Assembly (NCBI GenBank): GCA_946800325.1
Contig: OX326956.1
Span: 24,340,356-24,404,355 of the forward strand
DNA: 64,000 nucleotides
Origin: Luzula sylvatica
Taxonomy: Eukaryota > Streptophyta > Magnoliopsida > Poales > Juncaceae
Direction: 5' to 3'
Positions within the stretch are counted from its first letter, which is position 1. Every line of letters starts with the position of its first letter. The notes under the pieces were generated by a model that was not told the DNA's origin, ran no database searches, and was given only the letters and a program-made list of their open reading frames with translations. Below are positions 37,001 to 48,259 of this stretch, one piece after another. The translations under genes were made by a program, and so were the position numbers.

Positions 37001-38424
37001 TTTTTTTTTTTTTTTTGAAAAACTAAAGAGGCGAAGCCTCTTTTAATATATTAAAGTAAGGTTTAATACATTGGTGCGATTTTACATGAGAAATGTAAAA
37101 AAGTAGTTTCGCAAAAATAAATTATAATTGCAAAAGTAAGATACATGCCGAGAGATGATGCTTTCGGCCATCCTTAGACGAACGCAACCTCCCTCTGCCC
37201 TTGGTTTGCCACGCGAGCTCGGATTGTCATCGAAGCTGTCACCGTCGCTGTCGCGGCCCGTCGCTCTCGGACTCGCCCCCAGACTCGCCCCAGACTCGGC
37301 CGTCGCTCTCGGCCTCGCCCCAGACTCGGCACCAGCCTCGTGATTTTTCGATTTCCCTTTTTCCCTTCCCGCTTTTTCCTTTCGAGTTTTTGCTCTTCGA
37401 GGAGCTCCAAAACCGCCACCAGACTCCTGCCAGTTCCTGCGAGTTCCTTTCCAGTTTCGCCTTGGTTGCCAGTTCCTGCGAGCTTTTTCTTCCCTGCCAG
37501 CCACTGCCTCCGTCGCGCCGTTCGCCTCTTCTCCTAATCCAAATAATTGCTCGACAAAAGAAAGCCCAAATAGAAAAGCGGTACCAGCTCCTCGACTCGT
37601 AGTCATTGGTCCCGAGACTTGAACTTTTGCTTGGACTTGTCGAAATGTAGGCAATTTGTTTTTGAATGCAGGATGACCCGTTATCTAGATGAATTTTCTT
37701 TTTTCTCTCGTGAAGGCCCCACGGAACGAGAACCATAGCTGGTGCGGTACAAATTGCGCCGTATAATTTATTTTCTTGTGCTTGTTTTGTCGTTATGTTT
37801 TGAAGTGTTTTGCAATCTCGTAAATGTATCGATCCTGGCATCCCTCCTGGTAGAGCAATAAGATCGAACACTTTATCTGCACATTTCGTGATGCAAGAAT
37901 CGGCGACGAATTTCGTACCAGTTGAACCGACCACCTCCAGTTCAGGCATAACTGATGCAATTGTGACGTCAGCGCCTGCTCGCCGGAGAACATCGACTAG
38001 AATCACCGCCTCCATCAGCAGCTCGGTTTCCGTCGCCGCTCGCCTCAGCAGCTCGGCAGCTAGGGTTTCCAGTCGTCGCCTTCGCCGTCGCCTCAGCAGT
38101 CGCACCGTACGCCTCAGCAGCTCGCCAGCTAGGGTTTCCGTCGCCGCTGGCCGTCGTCTCAGCAGCTCGCTCGCGTCGTTTTCCTCCGTCGCCGCGGTCG
38201 TTTTCCTCCGTCGTTTTCCTCCAGCTAGGGTTTCCGTCGCCGCGGTCCAGAAGCTCTCGGATCTCCGTTCGCCTCGCAAAGCTGGGTCGAAGAAGAAGGC
38301 TTGAGAGAGGAGGGGGTGGAGGCGGCGGCTAGGGTTTGCCTCCACCCCAGAATCGCCAAGAGTTTCGCCTGTTTTCTTTTTCTCTTCGGCCCCGAGAGAA
38401 AAATGAATGAGCTAGAGAATGTTG
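37001..38424 (-). mobile_element. LINE-mobilised chimeric retrocopy carrying a DJ-1 domain
   Basis: Minus-strand insertion of 1,424 bp: GC-rich, intronless, ending in a poly(A) tract (T-run at 37001-37016) and flanked by a 15-bp target duplication, the hallmarks of LINE-driven retroposition. Just before the poly(A) is an exact hairpin AAAGAGGCTTCGCCTCTTT (37028-37046). The 5' third (38030-38340) holds four ctagggttt-containing degenerate repeats (AAACCCTAGC on the transcribed strand). The middle encodes a DJ-1 family domain; the part between it and the tail is Lys/Arg/Gly/Ala-rich and unrecognised. GC content differs sharply from the surroundings. Confidence 0.9.
37538..38015 (-). pseudogene. 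DJ-1/PfpI family domain, frameshifted retropseudogene
   Basis: DJ-1 proteins are glyoxalase/deglycase-like redox proteins. From 38015: [43 protein letters not shown] and [19 protein letters not shown]. The nucleophile-elbow Cys is kept in AICTAP. A frameshift at about 37676-37715 moves the rest to another frame: [31 protein letters not shown] and FVEQLFG. This covers about one DJ-1 domain; the family's extreme N-terminal strand is missing and replaced by the upstream repeats. The sequence looks closest to plant plastid-type DJ1C, from memory. With the frameshift, a working protein is unlikely. Confidence 0.88.
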
Positions 38425-38439
38425 GGGAGATGATATTTT
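38425..38439. repeat. Right 15-bp target-site duplication of the retrocopy
   Basis: GGGAGATGATATTTT, identical to 36986-37000. Confidence 0.95.
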
Positions 38440-38936
38440 GAAAGCAATTTTTAAGCGTTGAGCAAAGAGAGGGAATAAAAACCAATAAAGACCAATTTTC
38501 TCTGGTCAGTAGTATTAAGAAGAAAATATTTGCGACCTTGCTTAATTATCAATTGTCACTGTTAATTGTCAAAGTATATCAACATTTATTTTATATAATC
38601 TCAAAATACATAAAGGTATGACATGTCAAGATGACAGTATAATATCGTAATTATCATAAATGTTACACTAATATAGTTAAATAAAAAAAATACATCTATA
38701 AAGTTAAAACTTACATATTGAGATTAATCTCAAAGTACATAAATGCATCACAACTTTTACAACACAGAAAGAATAAAAAATAAAAGAAATTTTGCCACTT
38801 AATAGACTTGTAATGTTTACTGTATGAATGAGAGATTTGGAGTGTTATTTGCTCAATTGTTTCTGTTGAATATTGATAAAACTTTTGTAATTAAGAATTT
38901 TTTTGCTGTGCAAAATTGCAAACTATATATATTTTG

Positions 38937-39797
38937 GGGGGGATTTCATGTATGTCCATCCAAAAGCAGAAAATGTCATATTTATCTCTTTAAAACAACA
39001 AATATCAAATTTATCCTTTCAAAATATATTATAATTACTATCAAAATTACTCAACAGTTAATTGCACTGTTTAAATAAACAGAAAAAATAGAAAATTACC
39101 TTTCTACCCTGGCTATATTCTCTTCTTCAGCTCACATCGCCATCATTCATATTTCTTATTTTATTTTTCTTTTCTTAGTTCGAAGTTTCGAACACTGGAT
39201 GGTTTTCCTTTTTTGTCTCGGAATTTTGTTACCAGTGGCAGAAAACAGGACAATCTAGTTGAATGATGTTATTGGATGTGTTAAATTAGGTCTGAATTAT
39301 ATCTCAATCCACAAATATTGTCCTCAATTCAAGACAAAATTTGCCTTTACCTTTCATATGTGTAACAGCACTTGTATGCACAACCCAAATTTTACAAAAT
39401 TGGATCCTAGTTTATAATTTCTGACTTGTTTGTAATATGGTTTGACGTGAAGAGCTTCAAGAATCTCTTTGCATATAAAGCTCATCAATTTGGATAAAAG
39501 TTCAATCGAGTACCAAAGAGTAAATTGGCTCTAGTTGGTCATTGTCCTTCTCATTCTTGGCATGTGTACTGAAGCAATATGTTTGTTAATTTAATTGGGG
39601 TCTAAAAGTTTAAACTACGATTAATTTGGCAAATATAACGGTAAATTACTGACAGGGGTACATATGAAATTTAATAAATTTCAGATGGATTATTTTGATA
39701 TGATTTGAATATTGGAAGGGTAAATTTGATATTTACAAAATTAGAGAGACATATTTGATATTTTGTGTTTTTGGAAGGACGCACATGAAATTCTCCC
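38937..39797. mobile_element. Mutator-like non-autonomous element (861 bp)
   Basis: Inverted ends: GGGGGGATTTCATGTATGTC and, inverted, GGGAGAATTTCATGTGCGTC, followed by blocks around AAAATRTCATATTTAT. Flanking 9-mers TATATTTTG (38928-38936) and TTTATTTTG (39798-39806) match 8 of 9. Interior AT-rich, no coding capacity recognised. The termini resemble those at 46714-47536. Confidence 0.8.
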
Positions 39798-39841
39798 TTT
39801 ATTTTGTTGCAAGTAGCTCATTTTTAATTTTTGTTTTGCAT

Positions 39842-40864
39842 TTGGTCACTAATTTGGTCCAACACCACAATTACTCCGCGAGTTGCGATGTTCCTTTGGC
39901 GTGCTTCTCAAAATGCTCTACCTACTAATGCCAATCTCCACCGTCGGATCACAACCTTCAATCCCCTTTGTCCGCGTTGTGAAACCGCCCATGAGGACAC
40001 TCTTCACATGACTTTCTTATGCCTGCACTCGAAGGTAATTTGGTTCATATCATCGCTTGGCATCCGCATTGATACCTTAAACGGAGATATTGGGGAGATC
40101 TTCTACAATCTCGGTATAGCCCTAAACCCCAAGCAATTTGGTTATTTCTCCAATCTTTTATGGGCAATTTGGAAGTGTAGATGTGAAAGAATTTTCAAAA
40201 ACTTACACCATAGTCCAATGCGGGTGATTCAAATCGCGAATGTCATCGCCAAAGCCAACGACCCTCTCGGCCAACCCCATGAACACGTCTTGCATACCCC
40301 TAGCTCACGTAACGATACCATTTGTTTTTTCAACGGCTCTTGGTCAACCGATGGTGCGGGAATAGATTTTATTATTTTACACAATGGGGTGACGACATAT
40401 TTTGAGGGGTCGGCCATTACCGCTAGCTCCCCACTCCGTGCAGAAATTCTTGCATGTCTTGCGACATTAAGGAAGCTTCGTAACATGAATATACTCGTGT
40501 GTGATATTTTCTCGGATAACTTGCCACTTGTTCAAGCTATGCATAATTGTAATATGGCCATTGAGTGGAAAGCCTACTACCAAGTTCAAGAATGCCGAGT
40601 GTTGGCCGATGAGAATGATGGGTGGAAGTTTCTTCATGTGACGCGGGAGGAAAATACACGAGCGGGTGCTCTTGCGAGAAGGGCACGAGTGGAGCAACGG
40701 TTTTTCTTTGGGCATGAAGATCCGGGTTTAGGACTCTTATAGGTTTTTAGTTAAAACCGCTAATTTCTTTGGCATGTTTAATTATGCAAATGTATATTTT
40801 GTCATGTGTCATGTATATAGTCTACGGACTTTTTTGCAAAAAAAAAAAAAAAAAAAAAAAAAAA
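39842..40864 (+). mobile_element. 5'-truncated LINE (L1 type) 3' end
   Basis: Contains the end of ORF2 with an open frame to the stop at 40741, a short 3' UTR and a pure poly(A) tail (40838-40864). It is flanked by an 11-bp target duplication TTGTTTTGCAT (39831-39841 and 40865-40875). Everything upstream (endonuclease, reverse transcriptase) is missing, the usual result of incomplete reverse transcription. Confidence 0.93.
39846..40743 (+). pseudogene. LINE ORF2 C-terminal part: zinc-binding RT module and RNase H-like domain
   Basis: The frame shows the plant L1 zf-RVT region (PRVAMFLWRASQNALPTNAN then CPRC..HEDTLHMTFLC) and an RVT_3 RNase H-like domain (FFNGSWSTDGAG, SPLRAEILACLATL, DIFSDNLPLVQA, REENTRAGALARRA). 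The first catalytic Asp of the usual DGSW motif is Asn here, and the last (usually ADALA-like) is GALA. The Glu in LRAE and the Asp in SDN remain. The frame is open for about 300 codons but is a fragment without its own start; the TTG where the open frame begins (39831) belongs to the target duplication. Confidence 0.92.
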
Positions 40865-40875
40865 TTGTTTTGCAT

Positions 40876-43507
40876 AAAAAATGACATGCTTCGTTCAGGT
40901 CCTTAAATTACCAATAATAATGGGTCAAAATATGTGAAATATATGGGGCCTTAAATTTTGAAAAATATGAACCCACAAGAACAGAGAGGACCTGGCAATT
41001 TGAGAAAGATTCATATATGTGGCAAGGCCTTGAATAATCTGAATATAATAATCCTACTGCCAAACGGTTACAATTTTTTACTTGTTCCGAATTTAATAAT
41101 ATTTCTGATAATTTCAAAATCATATTATTCGAGTTTCCCAACCAAGTTGAATTTTGAAAAACTAAAAATACCATTTAACAAAAATATATTTTGGAATTAA
41201 TGGTGTTGGTCAATATTACAAAAGATTGATTTTTGTTTTGTTTTGTTTGTGAAACTAGTTATATAACAAAATAACTCAAAATTATTTGTGTATTTTGAGT
41301 CGGCAAAGAGAATAAATATGCTTTGGCTTCATCTTTCACCTAGAACCTTAACAAGCAGTAAATATAATAATAAATACAGGCATATACTAAAAAAAATGAT
41401 GGTTGAAGGCTTGATCCTACCAACCATCAATAAACTAAGAAAATATGTAGTTTCAGCAACATTTAATTAAATTGGACATAAAATAAATGACGAAAATAAT
41501 ATTATTTTTTTCCAATAACAAATAACAACGCAATTTTTTACTGACCAACATTTTTTTACTAATTAATAAAGTCTAGAAATAACTAAATAAATATTAGAAA
41601 TCTATGTATTTACATCCTTGTATCGTCCGTCTCATGTGCCATTTTTCATCTTTTTAGTATCGACTCGATGGGATGCAAATGGAGCATGGTAACCATATTG
41701 TATTTGTTTTATTTTTTAGTATCGACTCGGATGTTATACGAATACGATCCAGATATTATCCAATATTATTATGTCAATCATTAGATTCGTAAAAAATTAA
41801 GAAGAATGGTTGTCTCCAATATTCTATAAAATTGATAGTTCATAATTTGTGGGTTAAAACATATTTTTTTTCTTTTTATATTTCCATTCCATACAAGGAA
41901 AAGAATTTTTTTTTTATAAAATTAGATTATTGGACGAGTTAGAATGTCAAAACTAAAGATTTCAATTTGTTTACGTTCTTTTGTTCATAATAATATTGTT
42001 TACTATTCGAACTTAATTTCGTTCTATGTTAGTTATTTAAGCAGACATGAATGGTGTGAAATAAACCACCCAATCACAAGTATAGTGTGTCAAACAAGTT
42101 TGACGTTGGATGAATAACTCAAATATTTAGGTCTAATTAATCATCACAAAACTAAAACATAAAAACATATTATGTTGTACATATTAAAACTATTCAAATG
42201 AACAAGAGAGTTACAAATGTCTTTTTTATTTCATGTTTCATCATTTTTTAAATCAATCAGGAAACGAGTCACAATTATGTCAAATGAAAAAAGAACGTTT
42301 GTTTTTTGGATTTTACATTCTATCATTTTTGTAGTCTATTTTTTGGTAGTCAATCGCATAACGAGACACAATAATAAACAAATAAAATGAATGTATTAAG
42401 AATATGTAAATAAATTTAGTTATTTAAATATATGAAAAATTCATAGTAAATTTTAATATAATTCTAAAATCTAAGAAATTCCAAATTACCAATTGGGTGA
42501 CGAATGTCCTTTTTCTGATTTCAAGTGTCTTCGTTTTTATAGTCAATCGTGTGACGAGTGACAATAATGAGCAACAATTGGGTTTGCATAATTTTTATAG
42601 CCAATCATATAACGAATGACAATAATATGAAATGAAAAATAGCTGTCTTTTTTGGATTTTATGTTCTATCATTATTGTGGCCAATCGTATAACGAATTAC
42701 AACAAAGGGCAATATTTAGTGTTGTAAATTTTTCGTAATCAATCTTGTAACGAATCACAATAATAAACAAATAAAATAAATGTATTAAGAATATCTAAAT
42801 AAATTCTTATTAATATTTATTTTAATAAATAAATAAATTCATAGTCTATTTTAATATAGTTTTGAATTCTATGAAATTCACAACAATACGTATTTTTGAT
42901 TTATAAATAAATTCATAATTTAATGGATAAGTAATGTTAGAAAGGTGTTTATGCTCCTATAAGAAAAAATAAAATAAAAACACATATTTCTGTTTCGTTG
43001 TAAAAAAATATTATTTTTTATTTTAAAATATTTGCTCGGCAATTAAAATTTTAGCTTTAATGAAATAAATATTTTTTGGATTGTATCACGCACATTTGGT
43101 ACGTGGTAACGTGGAGGGGGTGGGACACTTGTGGGTTACTTCCGTTTGAGTCCAAACCAAACCATGGGCGTGGCCACGTGGGTGTGGTAAAGGTTTGATT
43201 AACTCGACCATGGTTTAGGGCCAGCTAACTGGTCAACATAGTAACGATTTTCAGACTAGACAAATAAAAAAAAGATGAAGTAAACAATTATTTATACATG
43301 AAAAAATCAAGACCTTCTTTAATAATATATATTTTGTTTACAATGAAATATATTGTGTTACTGTGGTTTTTTTTCGTTTGTGACAAAAATAGAGTGAAAA
43401 GTTCAAAAGAAAATAAATTATGTAACAAATAAGACACTTTTGCTAAATTATCTTTTATCTTTGTTGTATTCTCGAAAATAGACAAAAAAATATTCTCATT
43501 TTTTATA
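40876..43507. repeat. NIP-flank-related repeat, minus orientation, plus inverted copy of the 17.3-kb tandem repeat
   Basis: 40900-41600 is inverted relative to 13560-14700 and 52680-53600 (GGGCCTTAAATTTTG, CCTACTGCCAAACGGTTA, CCCAACCAA, AAATACCATTTAAC, CTACCAACCATCAATAAAC). 41800-42110 matches 33370-33700. 42230-42950 is the inverted counterpart of 17150-17570 with its CGTATAACGA..-type units. The rest is AT-rich; no gene seen. Confidence 0.65.
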
Positions 43508-45475
43508 GGCAATTTTTACTGTTTAGACCAAATAAGTTTCGTATTACCAAAAATAGACCAACTAGTTTCAAAATTTGGGAAATAACACTCTCGACCTTTG
43601 AAAAGTCGAGAGATTGCTAAACTGCTCGACTTTTCAAAAGTCGAGCGTTTTTATTCCTTAATCACCTAATCAGCACCTAATCAGCAGGATTAACCCAAAC
43701 TGCTCGACCTGGTCGAGCACTTTGTGTGTCTAAGATATTAAAAAAAAAATTTATTCTACTCCAAAATGTACCCGCCGAATTATCCATTATTTAGTTATTA
43801 CGTTCAATTATGTTGATAATTAAGAAATATAATTAAATATTCAGTAAAATTTATTCAAATTTATGAATTCGAACAATTATTAATTACGTATTAAGTTAAC
43901 AACTAACATATATTGGTTATTATTTTAATTAAATATACTAATTTAGAACATAGATCATGTTATGATAAAATTTGGTATTTGTTTCCGAATTTTACCATAA
44001 CATTATCTATGTTCTAAATTAGTATATTTAATTAAAATAATAATCAATATATGTTAGTTGTTAACTTAATACGTAATTAATAATTGTTCGAATTCATAAA
44101 TTTGAATAAATTTTACTGAATATTTAATTATATTTATTAATTATCAACATAATTGAACGTAATAACTAAATAATGGATAATTCGGCGGGTGCACTTTGGA
44201 GGGGTTTAATTTTTTTATATATTTTTTCAACAGTGCCACGTGTGTGTCAGATATTAAAAATAAAAAAATTAATTTCCTCCAAAATGTACCCGCCGAATTA
44301 TCCATTATTTAGTTATTACGTTCAATTATGTTGATAATTAAGAAATATAATTAAATATTCTGTAAAATTTATTCAAATTTAAGTATTCGAATCATTATTA
44401 AATATGTATTAAGTTAACAAGCAACATGTACTAGTTATTATTTTTATTAAATATACCAATTTAGAACATAAATAATGTTATGGTAAAATTCGGAAACAAA
44501 TACCAAATTTTATCATAACATGATCTATGTTCTAAATTAGTATATTTAATTAAAATAATAACCAATATATGTTAGTTGTTAACTTAATACGTAATTAATA
44601 ATTGTTCGAATTCATAAATTTGAATAAATTTTACTGAATATTTAATTATATTTCTTAATTATCAACATAATTGAACGTAATAACTAAATAATGGATAATT
44701 CGGCGGGTACACTTTGGAGGGGTTTAAATTTTTTTTTTTCATATCTGACACACACTGTTGAAAAAATATATAAAAAAATTAAACCCCTCCAAAGTGTACC
44801 CGCCGAATTATCCATTATTTAGTTATTACGTTCAATTATGTTGATAATTAAGAAATATAATTAAATATTCAGTAAAATTTATTCAAATTTATGAATTCGA
44901 ACAATTATTAATTACGTATTAAGTTAACAACTAACATATATTGGTTATTATTTTAATTAAATATACTAATTTAGAACATAGATAATGTTATGGTAAAATT
45001 CGGAAACAAATACCAAATTTTATCATAACACGATCTATGTTCTAAATTAGTATATTTAATTAAAATAATAACCAATATATGTTAGTTGTTAACTTAATAC
45101 GTAATTAATAATTGTTCGAATTCATAAATTTGAATAAATTTTACTGAATATTTAATTATATTTCTTAATTATCAACATAATTGAACGTTATAACTAAATA
45201 ATGGATAATTCGGCGGGTACATTTTGGATAATTTTTTTTTTAATAGCTTAGACACACAAAGTGCTCGACCTTTCAAAGGTCGAGCAGTTTGGGTTAATCT
45301 GGTTAGGTGCTGATTATGTGATTAAGGAATAAAAGCGCTCGACTTTTGAAAAGTCGAGCAGTTTAGCAATCTCTCGACTTTTCAAAGGTCGAGAGTGTTA
45401 TTTCCCAAATTTTGAAACTAATTGGTCTATTTTTGGTAATACGAAACTTATTTGGTCTAGACAGTAAAATTTGCC
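43508..45475. mobile_element. Large fold-back Mutator-like element with three hairpin modules (2)
   Basis: 1,968 bp with near-identical inverted ends of more than 200 bp, starting GGCAATTTTTACTGTTTAGA / (inverted) GGCAAATTTTACTGTCTAGA. A perfect 9-bp target duplication TTTTTTATA lies at 43499-43507 and 45476-45484. Each end carries three palindromes of the CTCGACTTTTCAAAAGTCGA kind. The interior is three consecutive palindromes of about 0.45 kb (43758-44204, 44276-44722, 44785-45228), each bounded by CCAAAATGTACCCGCCGAAT-type sequence and its complement; one linker contains CCACGTG. No open frame, so it must depend on transposase in trans. Confidence 0.95.
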
Positions 45476-45484
45476 TTTTTTATA

Positions 45485-46713
45485 TTGGAGCGTTGTGAAA
45501 CACATGGAAAGAAAGGAATAATGTCATACTTTAATTCTTTGTGTTGCCTCTTCCTTCGAAAATTCTCTCCTTATTATATATATATTTTTAATCTATTTTT
45601 TCCTGATTTAAGTTTAGAGAGAATACAATACAATTTCATATTTTAATTTAGTTATACGTATCCGATACGATACGGTAATTTTCAAAAAATCTCGAATACG
45701 GATACAACTATATAATTATTATTTTAATATATTTATATTATATACAATTAATAAATAAATAATAAATTAATATTATTTTTAAATTAATTATCATGACAAT
45801 AAATAAAATCAACTAATATAAGTATCATAAAAGTATCATAAACTTATTCTAGAATTATCATATAACTAATCCTGAAGTATTTTAGAAAATATCATATATA
45901 ATTTATTTAAAAATATTATGGACCAAAATATATAATTGGCAGAAGTATCATGAATGAAGTATCTTAGCCATATCATGTCGTATTCCCGACGTATCCAAAA
46001 AAATATATTAAAATAATCGAATACGCCACGTAGCTTATCTGATACGTATCTGACCCGTATCGTATCGTGTCTGTATATGTATCGGATACCCATATCCTCA
46101 TGATACTTCTGCATGTTTGAAGTACCTGCGTAACATTAACATAGGTGAAAACACATGAATGTTGCGGTGAACAATACTTATTTCTAAATTTTGGATACCA
46201 AAATTTAATTTTAACCATTTATATATAATTTATTATCATTGAAAAATGTAGCAAAATTTAATTTCACAAAAATAAATATAAATCATTTTGTCATAATATC
46301 TAAAAAATAACGGCAAAACAAATTCGTACATGATTCATCATATGAAAATTTTGAAGTTCAAATTTTTTAAATGAGATTTAGTTTAAATTATATATACATA
46401 TTTAGGATAAATTTCTATTACTTTTTAGTTTTCCTCATAAAAATTAAAAAATATCGAAAATAACAGTTCTTATAATATGTTATCGATTTTATTAGCTACA
46501 AACACCCGCAGTAAACAAAATTTGTTCAATAATAGATCAAAATTGTAAATACAATTGACGATATCTCAGCGATGTATTTTTCAGAAAAAGACGTTGTTAG
46601 TCGTGTTGACAATGCAATGATATTGGTCATTAAGTCTCTTTTTATATATCGTTAATATTTTTTACATAATTAAAAAAATCAACGAATCTCATTATTGCAT
46701 TGGATTTTTTTAA
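45485..46713. other. Unassigned AT-rich sequence with GATACGATACGG-like repeats
   Basis: 45655-45720 and 46000-46110 contain inverted degenerate CGTATCGTATC/GATACGATAC text, perhaps the two ends of another decayed hAT-type element. No gene recognised. Confidence 0.4.
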
Positions 46714-47536
46714 GGGGCAATTTCAGGTATGTCTTTTAAAAAATTTAAAATATCAAATTTGTCCCTCAAAAATTATTTATATCAAATTTGTCGCTTAAAA
46801 ATTCAAAAACTAGCAAATTTATCCTTTCAAAATTAAAAATTATCAAATATGTCCATCTAAAAATGACATAATATAAAATATGTCCAAACCGTTAACTTAC
46901 CATCCATTTCTTCATAATTTGTAATTATTAGCTCCAATTAAATCACAAAGTATTAATTTATTTGACTAAAATATCCTTTGTAATCTAAACATCAATTCCA
47001 ATCCATTAGCACCAATCTTTAGCGTGTTTTCATTCATTAGTGAAAAAATAAAGAGAGCATGAAGCAAGAGGGAGAAGAGAAGAAACAGAGAGAAGCTCGC
47101 CAAATCCCCAAATTCTCGATGCATGTTTATTAGTTCATTTCTCAAATGTCTCTGTTTCAATATTATAACCTCAAGAAAGCACACACAAAATTGGACTGAA
47201 TATTGGAAGGCCTTTTTTTTGGAAGAAATTGATTTGGTCAAGATTTTAATAACAAAGAAACATAATCAAAATAACCAAATAGAACTGCTTCCACATTAAA
47301 TTGGACTGGATATTGCAAGGCCTTGTATCAAAATATGCCTAGAAAGTTGAAAATACGATTTAAATTTGGGAGCAAGCTTTGATTGTTTTTATTGGAATGA
47401 ACTGCTTCCACATTATACTGAAGAATTGCACATTTATCAGCTAAAAGTAATTCACATAGGGATAAATTTGATATTTGCAATTTTAAAGGGACATATTTGA
47501 TATTTCGAGTTTTTACGGGGAGATACCAGAAATTCC
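46714..47536. mobile_element. Mutator-like non-autonomous element (~0.82 kb), relative of 38937-39797
   Basis: Inverted ends GGGCAATTTCAGGTATGTC and, inverted, GGAATTTCTGGTATCTCCC, followed by repeated ATATCAAATTTGTCC blocks on the left and complementary GGGACATATTTGATAT blocks on the right. No clean 9-bp duplication was found. Contents are unrecognised. Confidence 0.6.
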
Positions 47537-48129
47537 ATTTGTCCTTCCTTCTTTTGTCTTTTCAAGAAATTCACTCAAAGTCTAATATCAATTTGAATAC
47601 TTTTATTCTTTGGAGCTGTAATGGATTTTTTTAATTTAGTTTAAATTTACCTCTAGACATTGGTTAGAAATACAATAGGTATAAATCGTATATACATATA
47701 TAATAAAAAATAAACATATACAATATGGTATAAATCGTATATACATATATTCTTTTGAGCTTTATTTTTGTTCCGTTTAAATTTACCTCTAGTTCGAACA
47801 TTGGTCAAAAATACAATATGGTATAAATCGTAGACACTGCGTAATAAAAAAATAAATATATACATAATTAGACAAATAATTATTTTACTTTTGCTAATTT
47901 CACATGATTTAATTTCCGGATATTTTGATAAATCATAAATATATTTTCTGAAATGCTAAGTTCAATTCATGTTCCAAATTTCAAATTGGAAACATGTGTA
48001 TATATAATTCATATATAACCCAATATAATTTATCACAATATATATTTTTAGCACAAATCGAAACTGGAAATTAAACTCGAGATACAGGGGAAACTTGTCG
48101 TGTACCATAAATAGTCATGCTCACATATG
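47537..48129. repeat. Flank of composite element B with a ~135-bp tandem duplication
   Basis: 47641-47776 and 47777-47870 share TTTAAATTTACCTCTAG, ACATTGGT and the GGTATAAATCGTA segments in tandem. The remainder to 48129 is AT-rich and unassigned. Confidence 0.55.
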
Positions 48130-48259
48130 ACTATCAAAACAAGTCTCAAGATAAAATATTAAAATAAACATAAATTACAAAAAAGAATGCAAAAATAAGA
48201 TGTTCGATTAATTCACGCCTAAAACATGATTAACAATTGGAAGAGGCCCTTGAAAATTA

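Larger units (their letters stand above)
35885..38625. repeat. Segmental repeat S, copy 2, interrupted by the DJ-1 retrocopy
   Basis: 35885-36985 and 38440-38625 together match 33140-34450 in order and orientation. The 1.4-kb retrocopy at 37001-38424 splits the copy exactly at the duplicated GGGAGATGATATTTT. Confidence 0.85.

Noticed and set aside
37155..38304. Plus-strand open frames across the retrocopy
   Set aside because: They run antisense to the DJ-1 domain; Ser/Arg/Pro-rich by composition.
38937..39797. 5' part of the LINE extending upstream of 39842
   Set aside because: This segment has its own inverted ends and 9-bp flanks, and the LINE target duplication starts only at 39831, so it is a separate element.
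43758..45228. CRISPR-like or satellite array
   Set aside because: The repeated units are ~0.45-kb palindromes inside an element with a 9-bp target duplication, not short direct repeats with unique spacers.
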